Assembly (NCBI GenBank): GCA_963573385.1
Contig: CAUYLG010038418.1
Location: 57,015-121,014 of the forward strand
Reading direction: 5' to 3'
From: Cacajao melanocephalus
Lineage: Eukaryota; Chordata; Mammalia; Primates; Pitheciidae
DNA: 64,000 nucleotides
The translations under genes were made by a program, and so were the position numbers. The notes beneath the pieces are model-generated. The model did not search any database. It worked only from the letters and a program-made list of their open reading frames with translations, and was not told where the DNA came from. This document shows positions 31,416-46,428 of this stretch, piece by piece. The stretch's first letter is position 1. Every line of letters begins with the position of its first letter.

Positions 31416-31656
31416 GAACCACTTTGTAATACTGCCTTTCGCTATAAACAAATATCAGAAATAAATTTTATTAATGTTATCATAAAAAATCTTGAGTCCT
31501 AAAGTTGATACTACATATATAGGTACCAGTTAAACAAATGATTGAAGAATTTTACAATGGAACCCTATATAGCTGTTAAAAAGCAGGAGTAAATTTTATT
31601 TATTCTACATGAAACAATTTCCAAGATATATTCTTTTTTAAAAAAAATTCAAAGTT

Positions 31657-31981
<325 letters not shown>

Positions 31982-32068
31982 TCAGCACACACCAATTTGA
32001 TGTAGTTCGTATTTTATAAAATATTAATATCATATAATGTATTTTATACATCACACACAAAAACACAT

Positions 32069-32100
32069 ACATACAGACATTTTCACATACAGACATTTTC
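32069..32100. repeat. 16-bp perfect tandem duplication
   Basis: ACATACAGACATTTTC occurs twice back to back (32069-32084 and 32085-32100). The rest of 31963-32416 is unassigned AT-rich DNA. Confidence 0.9.
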
Positions 32101-32416
32101 CGATGATATTACCAAAGATTTTTTATGAAAGAGGATGTACTATTTGTAATTGCATGAAAAGTTTTATCCTAGCACACATTATCAATAAAATATATTTATA
32201 AAATAAAATCATCTTGCCCTAATATCTGTTTACTATTAAAATAACTCTATAACTCTATAATTAAGCACCTAAAGTTACTATTTTATTTGTTCAAGTATAA
32301 ATATTTATTTCTACTTTATACAAAAATTAAACAAGGAGTAAACAACTTGGGAAAATTCATAAACCTTAGGGGTTTTTTTTAAGTTATTTGTGTGCATGTG
32401 TGCTTCTTGATTAAAA

Positions 32417-32689
32417 TTTTTTTTTTTTTTTTTTTTTTGGCAGAGGGGAGTTTCATTCTTTCACCCAGGCTGGAGTGCAGTGGTGCAATTTTGACTTACT
32501 GCGACCTCTGCCTCCTGGGTTCAAGTAATTCTCCTACACCACCATGCCCAGCTAATTTTTGTGTTTTTAGTAGAGATGGGGTTTCATTGTGTTGGCCAGG
32601 CTGGTCTCAAACTCCTGACCTCAAGGGATCTGCCCACCTTGGCCTACCAAAGTGCTGGGGTTACAGGCGTGAGCCACCACACCCAGCCA
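32417..32689 (-). mobile_element. Alu with internal deletion
   Basis: A 22-T tract, then inverted Alu. A deletion removes the GCCTCAGCC...GGATTACAGG block, so TTCTCCTAC joins ACCACCATGCCCAGC directly. It ends GAGCCACCACACCCAGCC. Confidence 0.94.
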
Positions 32690-32796
32690 ATTGGAATATT
32701 CTTAATAGAGACATCTTCAAATATCCATATTTTTCTTCCATGTTGGCATGACATTACCTTATCTAAAATTTATTTTCCAAGTTAAGAGAGGTACTG

Positions 32797-32856
32797 AAAT
32801 ATTTTGGTATCTTAAAATTTATAAAAACAAATACATTTTAAGATACCAAAATATTT
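32797..32856. repeat. perfect 22-bp inverted repeat (hairpin)
   Basis: Arm 32797-32818 (AAATATTTTGGTATCTT...) is the exact reverse complement of 32835-32856, with a 16-nt loop. Beyond the arms, GTTAAG (32781-32786) and CTTAAC (from about 32858) are complementary with a shifted spacing. It could be a small palindromic MITE remnant. Confidence 0.9.
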
Positions 32857-34283
32857 TACTTAACAAAGAGTTCACTTCTTTTGTACTGTAAAAATTATGG
32901 AGTAAAGATTTGTATGTTTTCTCTTTGATTAATTTGAACCACGTTAAGGCATAAGATTGGCACCTATGAAAAGAATTTTAACGTAAATATTTGCATTCAG
33001 CTGTTCATATGGAGATCATTGGGAAACAGGACATTTGACTTTCGACTTTGAAACCAACATGTGATATACGTGACTTTTTAAAGTTAGCATGCATTGCTGA
33101 CTGTTTTTTCTTCTGGGTAAAACATGTATAAATTAGGGAAACTTGAAGGAGATAGTTTAATGCAAAAATTTAAGACAACATTACCAAAAAATCAGAAATC
33201 TTTTAGATGTTAAGATTTCTTCATTTCAACACCTCTTCATTTTTCTTGTTATATTTTTCTTGATTTCTTATTTTCTTGGGATTTGAGAACATAAAATGGA
33301 ATTAGAATGCTGTTCTCACATCCTGGAGAGATAATTGGCAGATAAGACTTCAGGAAATCCACACTCAACTGTATTTCCTGTCCAGAACTGAATATTCTCA
33401 AAGTGATTTAATATTTATTTTCCTTACTACAGTGGATAAGTGATGAGGACGCACACCAAGATGACTCATTCTACTTTTAGAGAGAAGCACTTAGTAGAGT
33501 GACTGGCACATCATAGGAATTTAATCAATAGTCTGAAACAATGAATGATGTGTGACTGGACTGCATTGCAGTGTACAATAGAGCAAGATGTTACCCTTTC
33601 TTTAAGAAGAACGTAAAGACAAATGGATTGCCCTGGTAAAAACACTCCATAACCAGGAACCTTGAAACCTGGGATCAAGTTTCTTCTCTGTGCTTACTCT
33701 TTCTGACTTACTCTCTCAATACTTCAATTTAATAAGCAACTGAAACAAATAAGGCAGATAATTTTATACGATCTTGAAGTCTTTTCCAGTTTTGAGATAT
33801 AACCTAGGTAAAATTATTTCCTGTTATTTTTTTAAAAGAAAACAGCAACAAAAAAACAAACAAGAGGCTTTATCTTGCTTCGACCATTTGTGTGTGTTTG
33901 TTAATTAACATGTGATGCGATCTGTAAGAAATTCTCACCACAGGAACTCTTATCACTAAAGATGTTCTACATCTTTAATAAAGATGAAGACTAAGTCCAA
34001 AAGGTAAAATGATTAATTTTTAATGGTTTCCTCATTCAGCTCCCTCCACTCCACAAATTTCTAACATTCCTTTAACCCCAAAACACTGTCTCATCACAAC
34101 AAGCCACTCTGTAACCCTTCTTCTGTATGTTTCTCTCCTCCTCCACCTGTACAACTGACATCACCTACATTTCCTTCAGCATCATGTGCAGTCCCAGGAG
34201 TTACAACCTAAAAGGGCTAGCTCCCTTTTCTCATCTTAATTTATGTTTGAATCACACTTGGAATTAAAACAAGCAAAATAGTG
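32857..34283. other. unassigned DNA
   Basis: No exon or named repeat was recognised. Confidence 0.4.
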
Positions 34284-34698
<415 letters not shown>

Positions 34699-35069
34699 TC
34701 AGGTCCCTACTGCGCCCCCATCTGAAAGTTCCTTACATTTTATTATTTTGCTTACTTGAGATTTGAATGATTATAAAGAAGGAGGAGGAGGAAAAGTAGA
34801 AAGATATTTGGAATTGTGGCTGGTTGGCTGGCCCAGGCACAGCTGACAAGGACGATCTTTCCCTGCCTGGCTTCCCAGCTGTGATTTAGGCTATTGTCCT
34901 AAAAAAAAGGAGCCCAGCATGATTGCATTTCAGGGAGGGCTTCTTGCCTCTGGGACTCTCCTCTGTATCCCAAGTTCTAGTAACAATTCAAGCGTTGTTC
35001 TGAATAGCATATAATGTGGGAAGAAAGTGAAGTTTCCATTTTTAAGCTTCTGCCAATTCTATTTAATTT

Positions 35070-35345
35070 AGGGCAGCTTTCAAACTTTTTAGACCATGTC
35101 CAGAAGTAACAAATAGATTTTACTTAGCAATCAGTATACACATATATGTGTAATATAAATCTGAAAACAATGCTTCACAAAGTAATAGTTACTACACAAA
35201 ATACATACTGATATTTTCTGATTTATTCAATATTTTTTTAAAAACACTGGTTGGGCCAATTTAGTCTGTTGGGAGCAAGGCATTAGGGTTTTTTGAGGTT
35301 CTCACATGTGATTCCCATATGTACATAACTTTGGGAACCACAATT
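35070..35345. mobile_element. possible hAT-type MITE remnants
   Basis: CTTTCAAACTTTTTAGACCATG at the left and TTTGGGAACCAC at the right resemble ends of nonautonomous hAT families with decayed interiors. The family is not assigned. Confidence 0.35.
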
Positions 35346-35599
35346 CTAGCGGGCTTTCAGGTGATTCTCTTGGGTTTCTAAGGACTATGTATTTACTGTT
35401 TATAAATAACTGCTTTTTATCTTTTCATTTACAAATATTATATATATGTTTTATTTTTGTCTCTTACTGTATCTTAGAATTTTAAGAATGATATTAACAG
35501 CAACAAAAGTAAAGACCTGTTTTTAAAAACTGGTCTATAAAATTGGTTTCATACCCCATTAAGTAGTCACAATTCACAGTTTGTAAATGAGCTGGTCTA

Positions 35600-35822
35600 C
35601 AGCAAGAGTCAGCAAACTGGGCCCATGGGCCAAAGCAGATCTATCACTTGCTTCTATAAATAAAGTTGTATTGATCACAAACAACCACATCCATTTATTA
35701 ATGTCTTATCTATTACCACTTTCCTATAACAATGGCAGAAATGAGTAGTTGTGACCCTGACTGGCCCACAAAGCCTGAGCTATTTATTATTTGGCTTTAC
35801 AGAAAGCCTGCCAATTCTTTGT
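35600..35822 (+). mobile_element. nonautonomous DNA transposon remnant (hAT-like)
   Basis: AGAGTCAGCAAACTGGGCCC, TAAATAAAGTTGTATTG, GAGTAGTTGTGACC and GAAAGCCTGCCAATTC follow a common mammalian element whose consensus begins CAGGGGTCGGCAAACT. The exact family name is uncertain. Confidence 0.7.
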
Positions 35823-37826
35823 TTAAAGTAAGTATTTTGCACTGGAGGTGAAGGATTGGAGTAAGAAGTAATGAGGTTGGAAAAGGAATCAGGATCTAAT
35901 CAGGAACAGTGTTCCAAACTAGGGATAGGATTTTATCCTTGGGGCAATAATAAACAATTCCTCTGTAGGAATGAAGCTCCCTTTTAATCAACTGTCTCCC
36001 ACTGTGCTCTGAAACCCTGAAAATGATGCGCTTAGGAAGGAATAAAATGGTTTTGTTTCTTTTGCATTTCCAGGCTCCAATAATTTGTGTTCTTTGTAAA
36101 TATGCTAAATGTGAAATCAGCCTTTGCCTAACTTTGAGTATGAATCTGCTGAAATTTTTAACTTTCTATTTTTAGATAAAGACTTCTACCTGACTCTCAT
36201 CAAAGAGTTTTATAACTTGGGAATAGGGTCAATGGAGCATTTGACTCCACCTAAATTTGGCTTTTCCTTGCTCTCTAATAGGAGAGGTGGGTCATACTGG
36301 GCATCAATCATGCTTCCTGCCTGAATTGTTTGCTGTGCTTTTGCCAGTTCATAAAATAAGCAATAAACCCATGCAATTAAACGTGACCAAGAGACCACTT
36401 TTAAAAAGTTACCTTTTTTTCAAGCAGGTAATATTTCATTCATTCACTAAGCAGACATGGTAAACATTTATACAATCTATCAAATATGTTTTGCTTAGGT
36501 AATCACAGCAGCCACAGAATCCTTAATTTAGATTCTATTCACACTTGCTTCAAAGACAGCATTAAAGAACCTATCAATGATACAGAGAATGATTACTGAA
36601 GTCATTATTGTTCTGGTATTACAATCCAAAGCTGCATGTTTATACCTTTTTATAATCTAAGGGGTAAAATGCTTGAGGTAAACAATCTTAATTATTTTGA
36701 TGTTTCATTTTCCTTACCAGGTAGGTTTTATTAACAAGAGGTTAGAAAATTAAAAAGATCTTTACCACATGCTTAGAAATAAAGGTCTTGTAAATAGTTT
36801 ATTTAAAAATGCAGTGGGAAAAATTTCAAACCTAAATGATTATTAAATCTGCACTAAATGTGAGGAAAATAAAGGTGATTTCCAAAAAGAATGGTTATGT
36901 GTCAAGAGTGAGAAGTGAAGAATGTGGAAAGATTAATAAAACCAAGCAAAGTCTCATTAATCAAACTTCCCCAAGTGGCACAAATGATTTGATTTGAATT
37001 TGCCTCTATATACATCAGTGATGGAATCTGCTGTTTTTGTGAAGCAGCCAAAATGTCTACTTGATAAATGGGGTAGTTCTTTCAAAAGTACCTATTCTAT
37101 TGTTTATTTTATATGTTGATGATGTACACAGTAAAACTAAGATTAATTATTTGCTAAAAACATAAATAAAGCTTTGATCACTTTTGCCAAGGTTTGATTT
37201 TTTAGTGAATTGACCAAATAACATCTTTAAACTGAATCTCTGTTTAAAGGGTTGAATATGTAGAGAAATACCTCTACATGGAATGAATTTAGTGTGCCAG
37301 GAGAATGTCTTAGACCAACTAAAATAATATCTATTTCTAATATTAAATGTTAAGGCTTTGAATAATGGATAACAATTTCTTAAAATAGTACAATTACCTA
37401 TATCTTTTAGGTCTGAAATAAAGGTGCCTGAGGAACAACTAAGTTAATGTTTCTCTTAAATGGCACCTTTTCTTATCAGTCTCTTGAGAAATATGATAAA
37501 GATTTGTGTTCAAGTCTATCTAAAGCAAAACAAGTAAAACAATAAAAAAAATCATGCCTATAAACAGGCTGGTTGGATTTTTTTAAAAAACAGATATATC
37601 GAGATAGTTATTAAAAAACACATTACAAAAGTTAATAAAACTTTAAGAAGATTAGTTAAATAAATATAAATATTAAAAAATAAAACCAGATAACAAAAAA
37701 CAGCATTCTTAATTTCTTCACCTCATTGACATCTTGGTGAAGAAATATTTTTAATGGCTAATTTTATCACAGATTTTCTGCAGAAATATCCAGTGTTTAG
37801 TTTCCATTTTATTCAAAGTTATATAT
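35823..37826. other. 2.0 kb without recognised features
   Basis: AT-rich, no exon or named repeat. Short frames at 36124-36463 overlap on both strands and show no family resemblance. Confidence 0.4.
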
Positions 37827-37979
37827 TGCTATGGACTGAATTGGGTCCCCACAAATTTCGTATGTTGATACCCTAACCCCAAATGTCACTATATTTGGAG
37901 AAAGGGCTTTTAGAAAGTAATTAAGGTCATTCAGGTGGGACTTTAATCCAATAGGATTGGCGCCCTTATAAAAAGAAAA

Positions 37980-38034
<55 letters not shown>

Positions 38035-38246
38035 TCTTCTCTTCCCCTCTCTCTTCCTCTCTGCCATATGAGGATACAGAAAGAAGGCAGTCATCTACAA
38101 GCACGAAGACAGCCCTTACCAGAAACAGAATCGCCTGGAACCTTGATCTTGGGCTTAGCCTCCGGAACTATAAGAAATACATTTCTGCTGTTCGAGGCAT
38201 CCATTCTGTGGTATCTTGTCATAGTGGTTTGAGCTGACTAAGATAG
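37827..38246 (+). mobile_element. MLT1A-type MaLR LTR with expanded (TC)n
   Basis: TGCTATGGACTGAATTGGGTC, CCCTAACCCCAAATGTCAC, GCCATATGAGGATACAGAAAG, CTTGATCTTGGGCTTAGCC and GAGCTGACTAAGATA follow the MLT1A LTR. The CTCTCTC patch native to this LTR is expanded to an uninterrupted (TC)n at 37984-38030. Confidence 0.85.
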
Positions 38247-38360
38247 ATACATTCACAGTTTATATAGTCAAATATTTAAACAATTTTTAAATATTTGTTA
38301 TAAAAAAGATCCATACCTACATATTGCAGTTCTCTTCCCCCACAATTCACAATTCCTAGA

Positions 38361-38574
38361 GCAGTGGTCCCTAACCGGGGAAATCCTCCTTCCCTTGTGA
38401 GCCCTTTGGCAACATCTAGAGACATTTTTAGTTGTCACAATGGTGAAGGGAGAGAGAGTCGCTACTGGCCTCTGTTGGGTACAAATCAGGGATGCTTTTA
38501 TACATACTTTAATGCACTGTACAGCTTTGGGCAGTAAAGAATGAATGTCAATAGGGTGAAGAATTCTGCCCTAG
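38361..38574 (+). mobile_element. MER5A (hAT-Charlie MITE)
   Basis: CAGTGGTCCCTAACCGGGG, AGAGACATTTTTAGTTGTCAC and GCACTGTACAGCTTTGGGCA follow MER5A in sense orientation. It carries small indels. Confidence 0.75.
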
Positions 38575-38654
38575 AAGCAACCAATTTTAATGCTGTAACG
38601 TTTTAGTGTTTACCTTCAATCTCTCAACAATGGTTGCTTTCCTGCTTCTCAATC

Positions 38655-39500
38655 TTTTTTTTTTATAAACAGCTTTATAATTCGCATAGCACACAATTCA
38701 CCCATTTAAAGTGCACAATTAAATAATTTTCAGTACAGTCGCAGATATATGCAACCATCACAACAGTCAATATTTTAACATTTCCGTCACCTCTAAAAGA
38801 AATCATGTATTCTTTAGCTATCACTTGTTCTGCTTCCACCACCACACTCTATTCCCAGCCTTAAACAACCATTAATCTACCTTAATCTACTTGCTACTTT
38901 TTTCACTAGCCTCTATTAATTTCCTTATTCTGGAATTTCTTCTGAAGAGAATCAGATGGTATGTAAATTTTTGTAACTTGTTTTTTTCACTTGGTGTGTT
39001 TTCAAGGTACATCCAAGTAGTAGCATGTATCAGCATGCACTCATTTCATTGTATGGATATACCATGTTTTGTTTATCTATTCTTCTATTGATGGACATTT
39101 GGGACATTTCCACTTTTTGGCTATTATGAATAATGCTACTATAAATATTTATATACAAGTTTCTGTGTGAACATGTTTTCATTTCTCTTGGGTATATACC
39201 TAGTGGAGTTTCTGGGTCATAGGGCAACTAATCATTTGAGGAATTGCCAGACTATTTTTCAAAAGCAGCTGCACCATTGTACCTTCCCATCAGCAGTGTA
39301 TGAGTTCTGATTTCCTACAACCTTCCAACACTTTTAATCTGACTTTTTGATTCTAACCATTACAACAGGCATGAGGGGTATCTTATTGTAGTTTCGATTT
39401 GCATTCTTCTGATGCCTAATTATGTTGAGCATCTTTTTATCTGCTTACTGCCAATTTGCATATCTTCCTTGGAGGAATGTCTACTGAGATTTCTATCTGC
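38655..39500 (-). mobile_element. old L1 (L1M) 3' region, antisense
   Basis: ACAATTCACCCATTTAAAGTG, GATGGACATTTGGGACATTTC, TTGGCTATTATGAATAATGC and CTTGGGTATATACCTAGTGG are the reverse complement of the L1M ORF2 end and 3' UTR. It is strongly mutated and has no coding frame. Confidence 0.85.
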
Positions 39501-41111
<1,611 letters not shown>

Positions 41112-42204
41112 TAATTTTATATTTGAAAGGTGTTGTAGAACAAATGCAATTAGCTATTCTACTAACACTTTCTTTGCATACAGGAATATGGATATTATTC
41201 TAGATTATAAATAGCCACTAGGTATAATCTTTATAGAAACATTAATCTACTGAACCATATTAATTTAATGTATCATACCAGTTGGGAAATCAAACAGTAC
41301 TACTGGTCATTGAATTAGAAATAATCCAATATATATTAAGCTAAGACATTTGCTCTAAAAACATATATGATTAATATATTTTGATATTTTTCCCTTAGAC
41401 TCAACCATATGTTATGTCCCTAGAATGCATATATCTATTCTAAATAGATTATTCCAAAAATATGTAATACTTTAATAAGTAGACATATTATTGTCCTATC
41501 AGATATTCTACATCTGCAACTAATTTATGTATTACTTAGAGTAATACTTCTCAAGGGTTGATCCACAGACTATTTTCAATACAAATGCAAAATTTAAAAA
41601 TAAAGATGTAGATTCCTTAATCCCATTTAAGAATTGCTATGTATGTATCTCTGAGTGTGAAGGCAGAAGGTCTGCATTTTGATTCAACTTTCCAGTTAAC
41701 TGAAACATAATTAAATTTAAGAATAATACTAAAATTAAAAGAATATGTTTAATGAGATTATGAAATTAGTTTTATCTGTGAGCTTTAATGAATTTGTTTT
41801 TATGTAACCCAAATGGCATAAAACCCAGGGTGTTTGTTTAAATATAGCTAATTTTCTGGAATACAAATTTTGACAAAGTGGTATCCAGATGACTTTGAGG
41901 CAACAAAAAATAGTTAAAAGAAAGAGATGAGTCATCGAGATCCTCAATAAAGAGACAACTGATTGCTTTCAGATGTACACATCCTTAGGGGAGGGCTTAA
42001 ATAGTGACTATGACCAAGTTAGGTGAGAGGTTGGGGAGGGAGGTTCCGGCATGTGCTCCACCTCTTCAGTTTCAGGAGAAAACGTACTAAGCATATGGAT
42101 GGCTTTTCACATATTCCACTGACTTCCTTGATAGAGGGACTGAGCAGGACTCAACTATTCAAAAATTCTTTGAAGTGATGTGATGTAAAGTTTCAATACA
42201 TTAT
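41112..42204. other. unassigned AT-rich DNA
   Basis: No exon or confidently named repeat was recognised. Confidence 0.4.
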
Positions 42205-42318
42205 GAAAGTAGGGATCATGTCTATCAAATTCCTTATTTTATCTTCAGCATTCAGCACAGTGCCAACCACACAAGGTAGGGGTCAGTAAATATTTGTTGA
42301 ATCAATAAACAAATAAAT
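42205..42318 (+). mobile_element. L2 3' end
   Basis: AGCATTCAGCACAGTGCCAA followed by GTCAGTAAATATTTGTTGAATC and AAATAAATGA matches the L2 terminus. Confidence 0.75.
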
Positions 42319-42997
42319 GACACTTGACCATGAGGGGCTACAATACTGAGAAATTGAAGATGTTGCACAGGGTGGATGCTGCTGGATTCAACCAGAGTTA
42401 GTACTGAAAGCCTCACTCTCTCCATCAGTTTCTCTCCTCTGCTCAAGAAAAGGGCAGAAATAGAAGTCACTCTTAGCTCATCTGAGAACTATCCTCAAAG
42501 GCCAATGAAACAGCAACAAGATAATAATGGGAGATTATAGGAGGGGTGTCATTTTGGCTTAACTTCTACCTCTTTAAGCAGATAGGAGGACTATGGACAA
42601 CAAATGCAGTATTGCCAGCAAATGCAAGAAAACAGCAGCAATGGTACTACCTTTCAGAGAAAGTGTAAGAGGATAGCACCACTCCCATGTAAATTTCTGA
42701 GAGTGAGACCTCAAGGGATGGTGGCCGAAATGCACAGAATGGTAAAGTGTGATTTCATAAGTTGGAAGGAATATGTATCCTTTCATGTTTCCAAAGAGTA
42801 CCCTTAGAAGAGGACTGCTTGGGAGATCTTACTCTAGAAGAGGCCGTGGAATTACTAGTTTTAAGGAAATAGAAACTGCAAAGAGAAGGTGGGAAGAGTC
42901 TGGCATAATGTCGCTTGCTGCTACAGTCAGCCACATCCTTACAGGATTTAGCTCTTGAATACTCCTACTGTGTAGTGACTCAGTGACAGTCAAGAAT
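42319..42997. other. unassigned DNA
   Basis: Short frames on both strands (42252-42470, 42574-42786, 42604-42807) overlap, and none resembles a known protein. Confidence 0.4.
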
Positions 42998-43147
42998 GGC
43001 CAGACGCTGTGGCTCACTGCTATAATCTCAGCATTTTGGTAGACCTAGACAGGCAGATTATTTCATGTCAGAAGTTCAAGACCAGCCTGGGCAACACAGT
43101 GAGAATGTGTCTCTATAAAAAAGTAAAAAAAAAAAAAAAAAAAAAAA
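42998..43147 (+). mobile_element. FLAM/Alu left-monomer element, old
   Basis: GGCCAGACGCTGTGGCTCAC through AGACCAGCCTGGGCAACAC and GTGTCTCTATAAAAAAG, then an A-tail of about 26. The right arm is absent. Divergence is high, consistent with an early monomer or an old truncated Alu. Confidence 0.85.
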
Positions 43148-44669
43148 CCATTTACTAGTCCTAAGGCTTTAGAGAAGTTACTTACCATGTTAATAACAGA
43201 CCTCAGTTTTTCCTAATTATACCTACCTGTAGGACTGGTAGAGTATAAATTCTTTTTATTATAGTGTGTGCTGAATAAATGATGGTTATTATTATTGATA
43301 GTCTTACACTGATAAAACACATGGATTGACAAAATTTTAGTTTTGGGGACATAGAAAACAACAGAGATAAAGTTATTTGGATAAGTCACTCAAAGGGAAA
43401 ATAAAAGCTCACAAACTTCAGTCTTAAGGCAGTTAATTTCCATGAATACCCTTAAAGGTTTAACATGTTATTCCAAAAGCAGCAATAACATACAACTGAA
43501 TGGATTTTTTTATTAGACAAGACAAAAAGCCAAATTTGCTAGAGTTGAAAGTATTAAAGTACTTCTCTGATTCCAGAGAGACTGCGTATGTGTCCAGACT
43601 CATATAAACTCAAAGTTGTGTTTTGATTTCTCAATATGGTAAAGTGCCAACTAATATCATTCTCTTAACAAGCTCTTTTGTAATGGGAAGTTTGTGATTT
43701 AATAGCTTTAGAAATATACGATGATATATGAGTGTAAAAATGTTGCTGATTCCCTACAAGCTAAAACAGCTCTATTGTAATTTAAACAGTAAAGTAAATT
43801 CTTCCTGGCAGAAGATGACATAGATGGAAAAAGGTGAGGAAATTGATTAAATACGGCTATTTTTCTAAGCAGATGAGTAACTCTATTTTCCTTGTTCTGT
43901 ATGCCTATAAGATGATACAATGAACAATGCTGACTTCAGAATTGAGAACACACTCCTATTTTGCTAGGTATAGAGAAAAGAGAAAACACAAGCTAAAACC
44001 TCAATATCAGAGTAATGTTTATATACCACCATATTTTCACACTTCTTCTTGATCAGTTTACCTTAATCTTTAAACTGTGGTTAGATCAAAAATTCTTTAT
44101 TCATTATATTTTCAATGTAACCTTTCTTCCTGCAAATGCTTTTTAAATTGTTGCTTTCTCTTTTCTCTTTCACAGAACAAGTTCCCTTAGAATAAAGACA
44201 TTAACAAAAAATTATGTAAAGTACCAATTAAATTATTTCCTGAGATTTCCTGAGACATCTTAGAAATAGGCACCTGTATCATTGCCTAGTAGAAAATAAC
44301 TAACTATTTGTGGGTCTTTAATGGCAGGCTGGTTAAAATACATTTAAGAGAAGTATATATATATTTCTTTTATTGCATTCTTCCTTACTTCACCATTTAT
44401 TCAAAACCTTAATTACAGATAATTGAGAAGCATAGTGCTTGAACAAATCCAGTATATATCAAATAATAATGTTGTACAGAAGTGGTGTTAATTCTTCATT
44501 CAAGCAGCTATTCATATAAATAATAATCAGTTCTAAACCCCAACTTGATGACTATTTACTCGTATGATTTGTAGGAGCCTAGAGAGCTTCACTTGGGGAG
44601 GCATGAAAGCTTCACTGATGAGAGAAAAAGGTTTTTGCTGTATTGTGTTCCAAAGTCCTGGTTAGCACG
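43148..44669. other. unassigned AT-rich DNA
   Basis: No supported feature. Confidence 0.4.
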
Positions 44670-44885
44670 AGCGCCAGATACTAAGTGCTAACATGTACAT
44701 TTTTTTCCTAAGTAATTTACATGCATTATCTTATGTAATTATTGTGACAATTTAATATTGTAGATACAAATAATGTCTTCATTTTATTCATGGGAAAACT
44801 AAAGTCATGATTTACATTGTTTCCCCAAAGACATTCTGCCTATAAACAGATAGAGGTGGGATTCCAAGTATCTCTGAATCTAAGT
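44670..44885 (-). mobile_element. MIR, antisense
   Basis: GCATTATCTTATGTAATTATTG, TTCATTTTATTCATGGGAAAAC and GAGGTGGGATTCCAAGTATC are the reverse complement of MIR. Confidence 0.65.
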
Positions 44886-45884
44886 CTTGAAGCTGGCATT
44901 CTTAACCATAGGCCAGTAGGATTCTTACACTGTTGTTTCACATTGCTTTCATCTCATCTAGGTGGGACCCTTTATCTCACTGCTTCGTAGCTCCTTGGAT
45001 TAGTCACGTGTTCTTAAAGCCATGGTTTAATGGTTGCCTTGACTTGAACAAAATATATTTGCTGAAAACTTGAATGTTTAATATTTTCTCCAATTCACAG
45101 GGATAATTAGGCTACTGGATGAAAGCATTTTCAATCATAAACATTTGGTGCCAGCTAATAAATGCTACCATTTGACAAAATTAATGAACCAGCAGCAGAA
45201 ATACATTAATAGGAAACTTAGGATTTGATGGCCTTGCTATATCAACAAGTTAGTTATTACTTGTTGATCCCAAAATGAATATTTGAAGATGTGATTTTAT
45301 TATGCATTTATACCTCATTTAGTGCTAGGAATGTTTAGAAATGGGAGCCATAATTGAATAAGCTACATGGGGGCATAGTCCATCTAGAACTATGTTCATT
45401 TGCTAAGATGACAAATGTTCTTCCTTTGTCTCCCAAACCTCTTAAATCAACTAAGCTCCTGGGGCCATGGCCTCCCCCATTCCCACACCTATCCATTTCG
45501 AGTCAGTCTTTCCAGGCCACAGTGATTTTTATCATACGCTTCCTAATTACAAAATTCTTCTCCCAATCCCCAAATACCTACTATGATTTGTCTTGAAAGT
45601 TTTTCAAGACTTTATTAAACTTGTAGTTTTATATCCAGTGTGATACCCTTCCTTGGCATAATTTTCCAGCTATTTAGGTCAAAACCGTTGAAGAGAAATG
45701 AAAAAGAAAAGGCGGAAATAATGGAGAAAATAAACAGATGTGCCTGTTAAACTAGCGAAATGCTGTGCAGTTTGAACTTTTAACTGTTAATGACATTTGA
45801 CAGGGCTCTCTTGTCTCTACTGGGGATAGGTCAGAAGAAAACTATATGTTGTTAGCACCACTTTCCAGTAGTATACTGTATGGA
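44886..45884. other. unassigned DNA
   Basis: No exon recognised. Bases 45430-45640 could be a very decayed L2 fragment, which I could not confirm. Confidence 0.4.
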
Positions 45885-46055
45885 TGTGTGTGTGTGTGTG
45901 TGTGTGTGTGTATCTAGTAGTATTTGTGTGTATATATACAAATATATATCCATTATTATATGTATAAAATATATATACCTCCAGTAGTATGATGGATATC
46001 TATACACACACAGACGTTACGTATTATATATAATATTTTAATAACGTATTATATG

Positions 46056-46115
<60 letters not shown>
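45885..46115. repeat. compound microsatellite cluster (TG)n ... (TA)n(CA)n
   Basis: A TG tract at about 45886-45911 is followed by AT-rich degenerate repeats, a TA tract at about 46060-46089 and a CA tract at about 46090-46115. CCAGTAGTAT appears twice (about 45866 and 45981). The TG and CA tracts are complementary and could pair as arms of a large hairpin. Confidence 0.92.
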
Positions 46116-46381
46116 GATCATTCCACAATGACAAATATTATAATGTATCAGCACTGGATAAGAATGAATGAAGAAAAATTGCATGCTTTTATTTTGGAAA
46201 AAAAAGTTTCCTGTTGAGCTGATAGAATTACCTAAACTAGTATCTTAGAATATTCCATTAAAGCACCAAGATTTACAAATCTTATTACCCAAATAACTAT
46301 AGGCTTACTAGATGACTCGATAACTTAGCTAGTTGAATACTGGGTAATTAATGAGACATGTTAAAGATGTATTGTAATAAG

Positions 46382-46392
46382 GTGTGTGTATG

Positions 46393-46427
<35 letters not shown>
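46382..46427. repeat. (TG)n microsatellite
   Basis: GTGTGTATGTTG followed by about 16 uninterrupted TG units. The opposite-strand open frames with TH/HT repeats come from this tract. Confidence 0.95.

Positions 46428-46428
<1 letters not shown>

Noticed and set aside
32392..32785. 119- and 74-codon plus-strand frames
   Set aside because: They lie on the inverted Alu at 32417-32689, with typical Alu-derived peptide composition.
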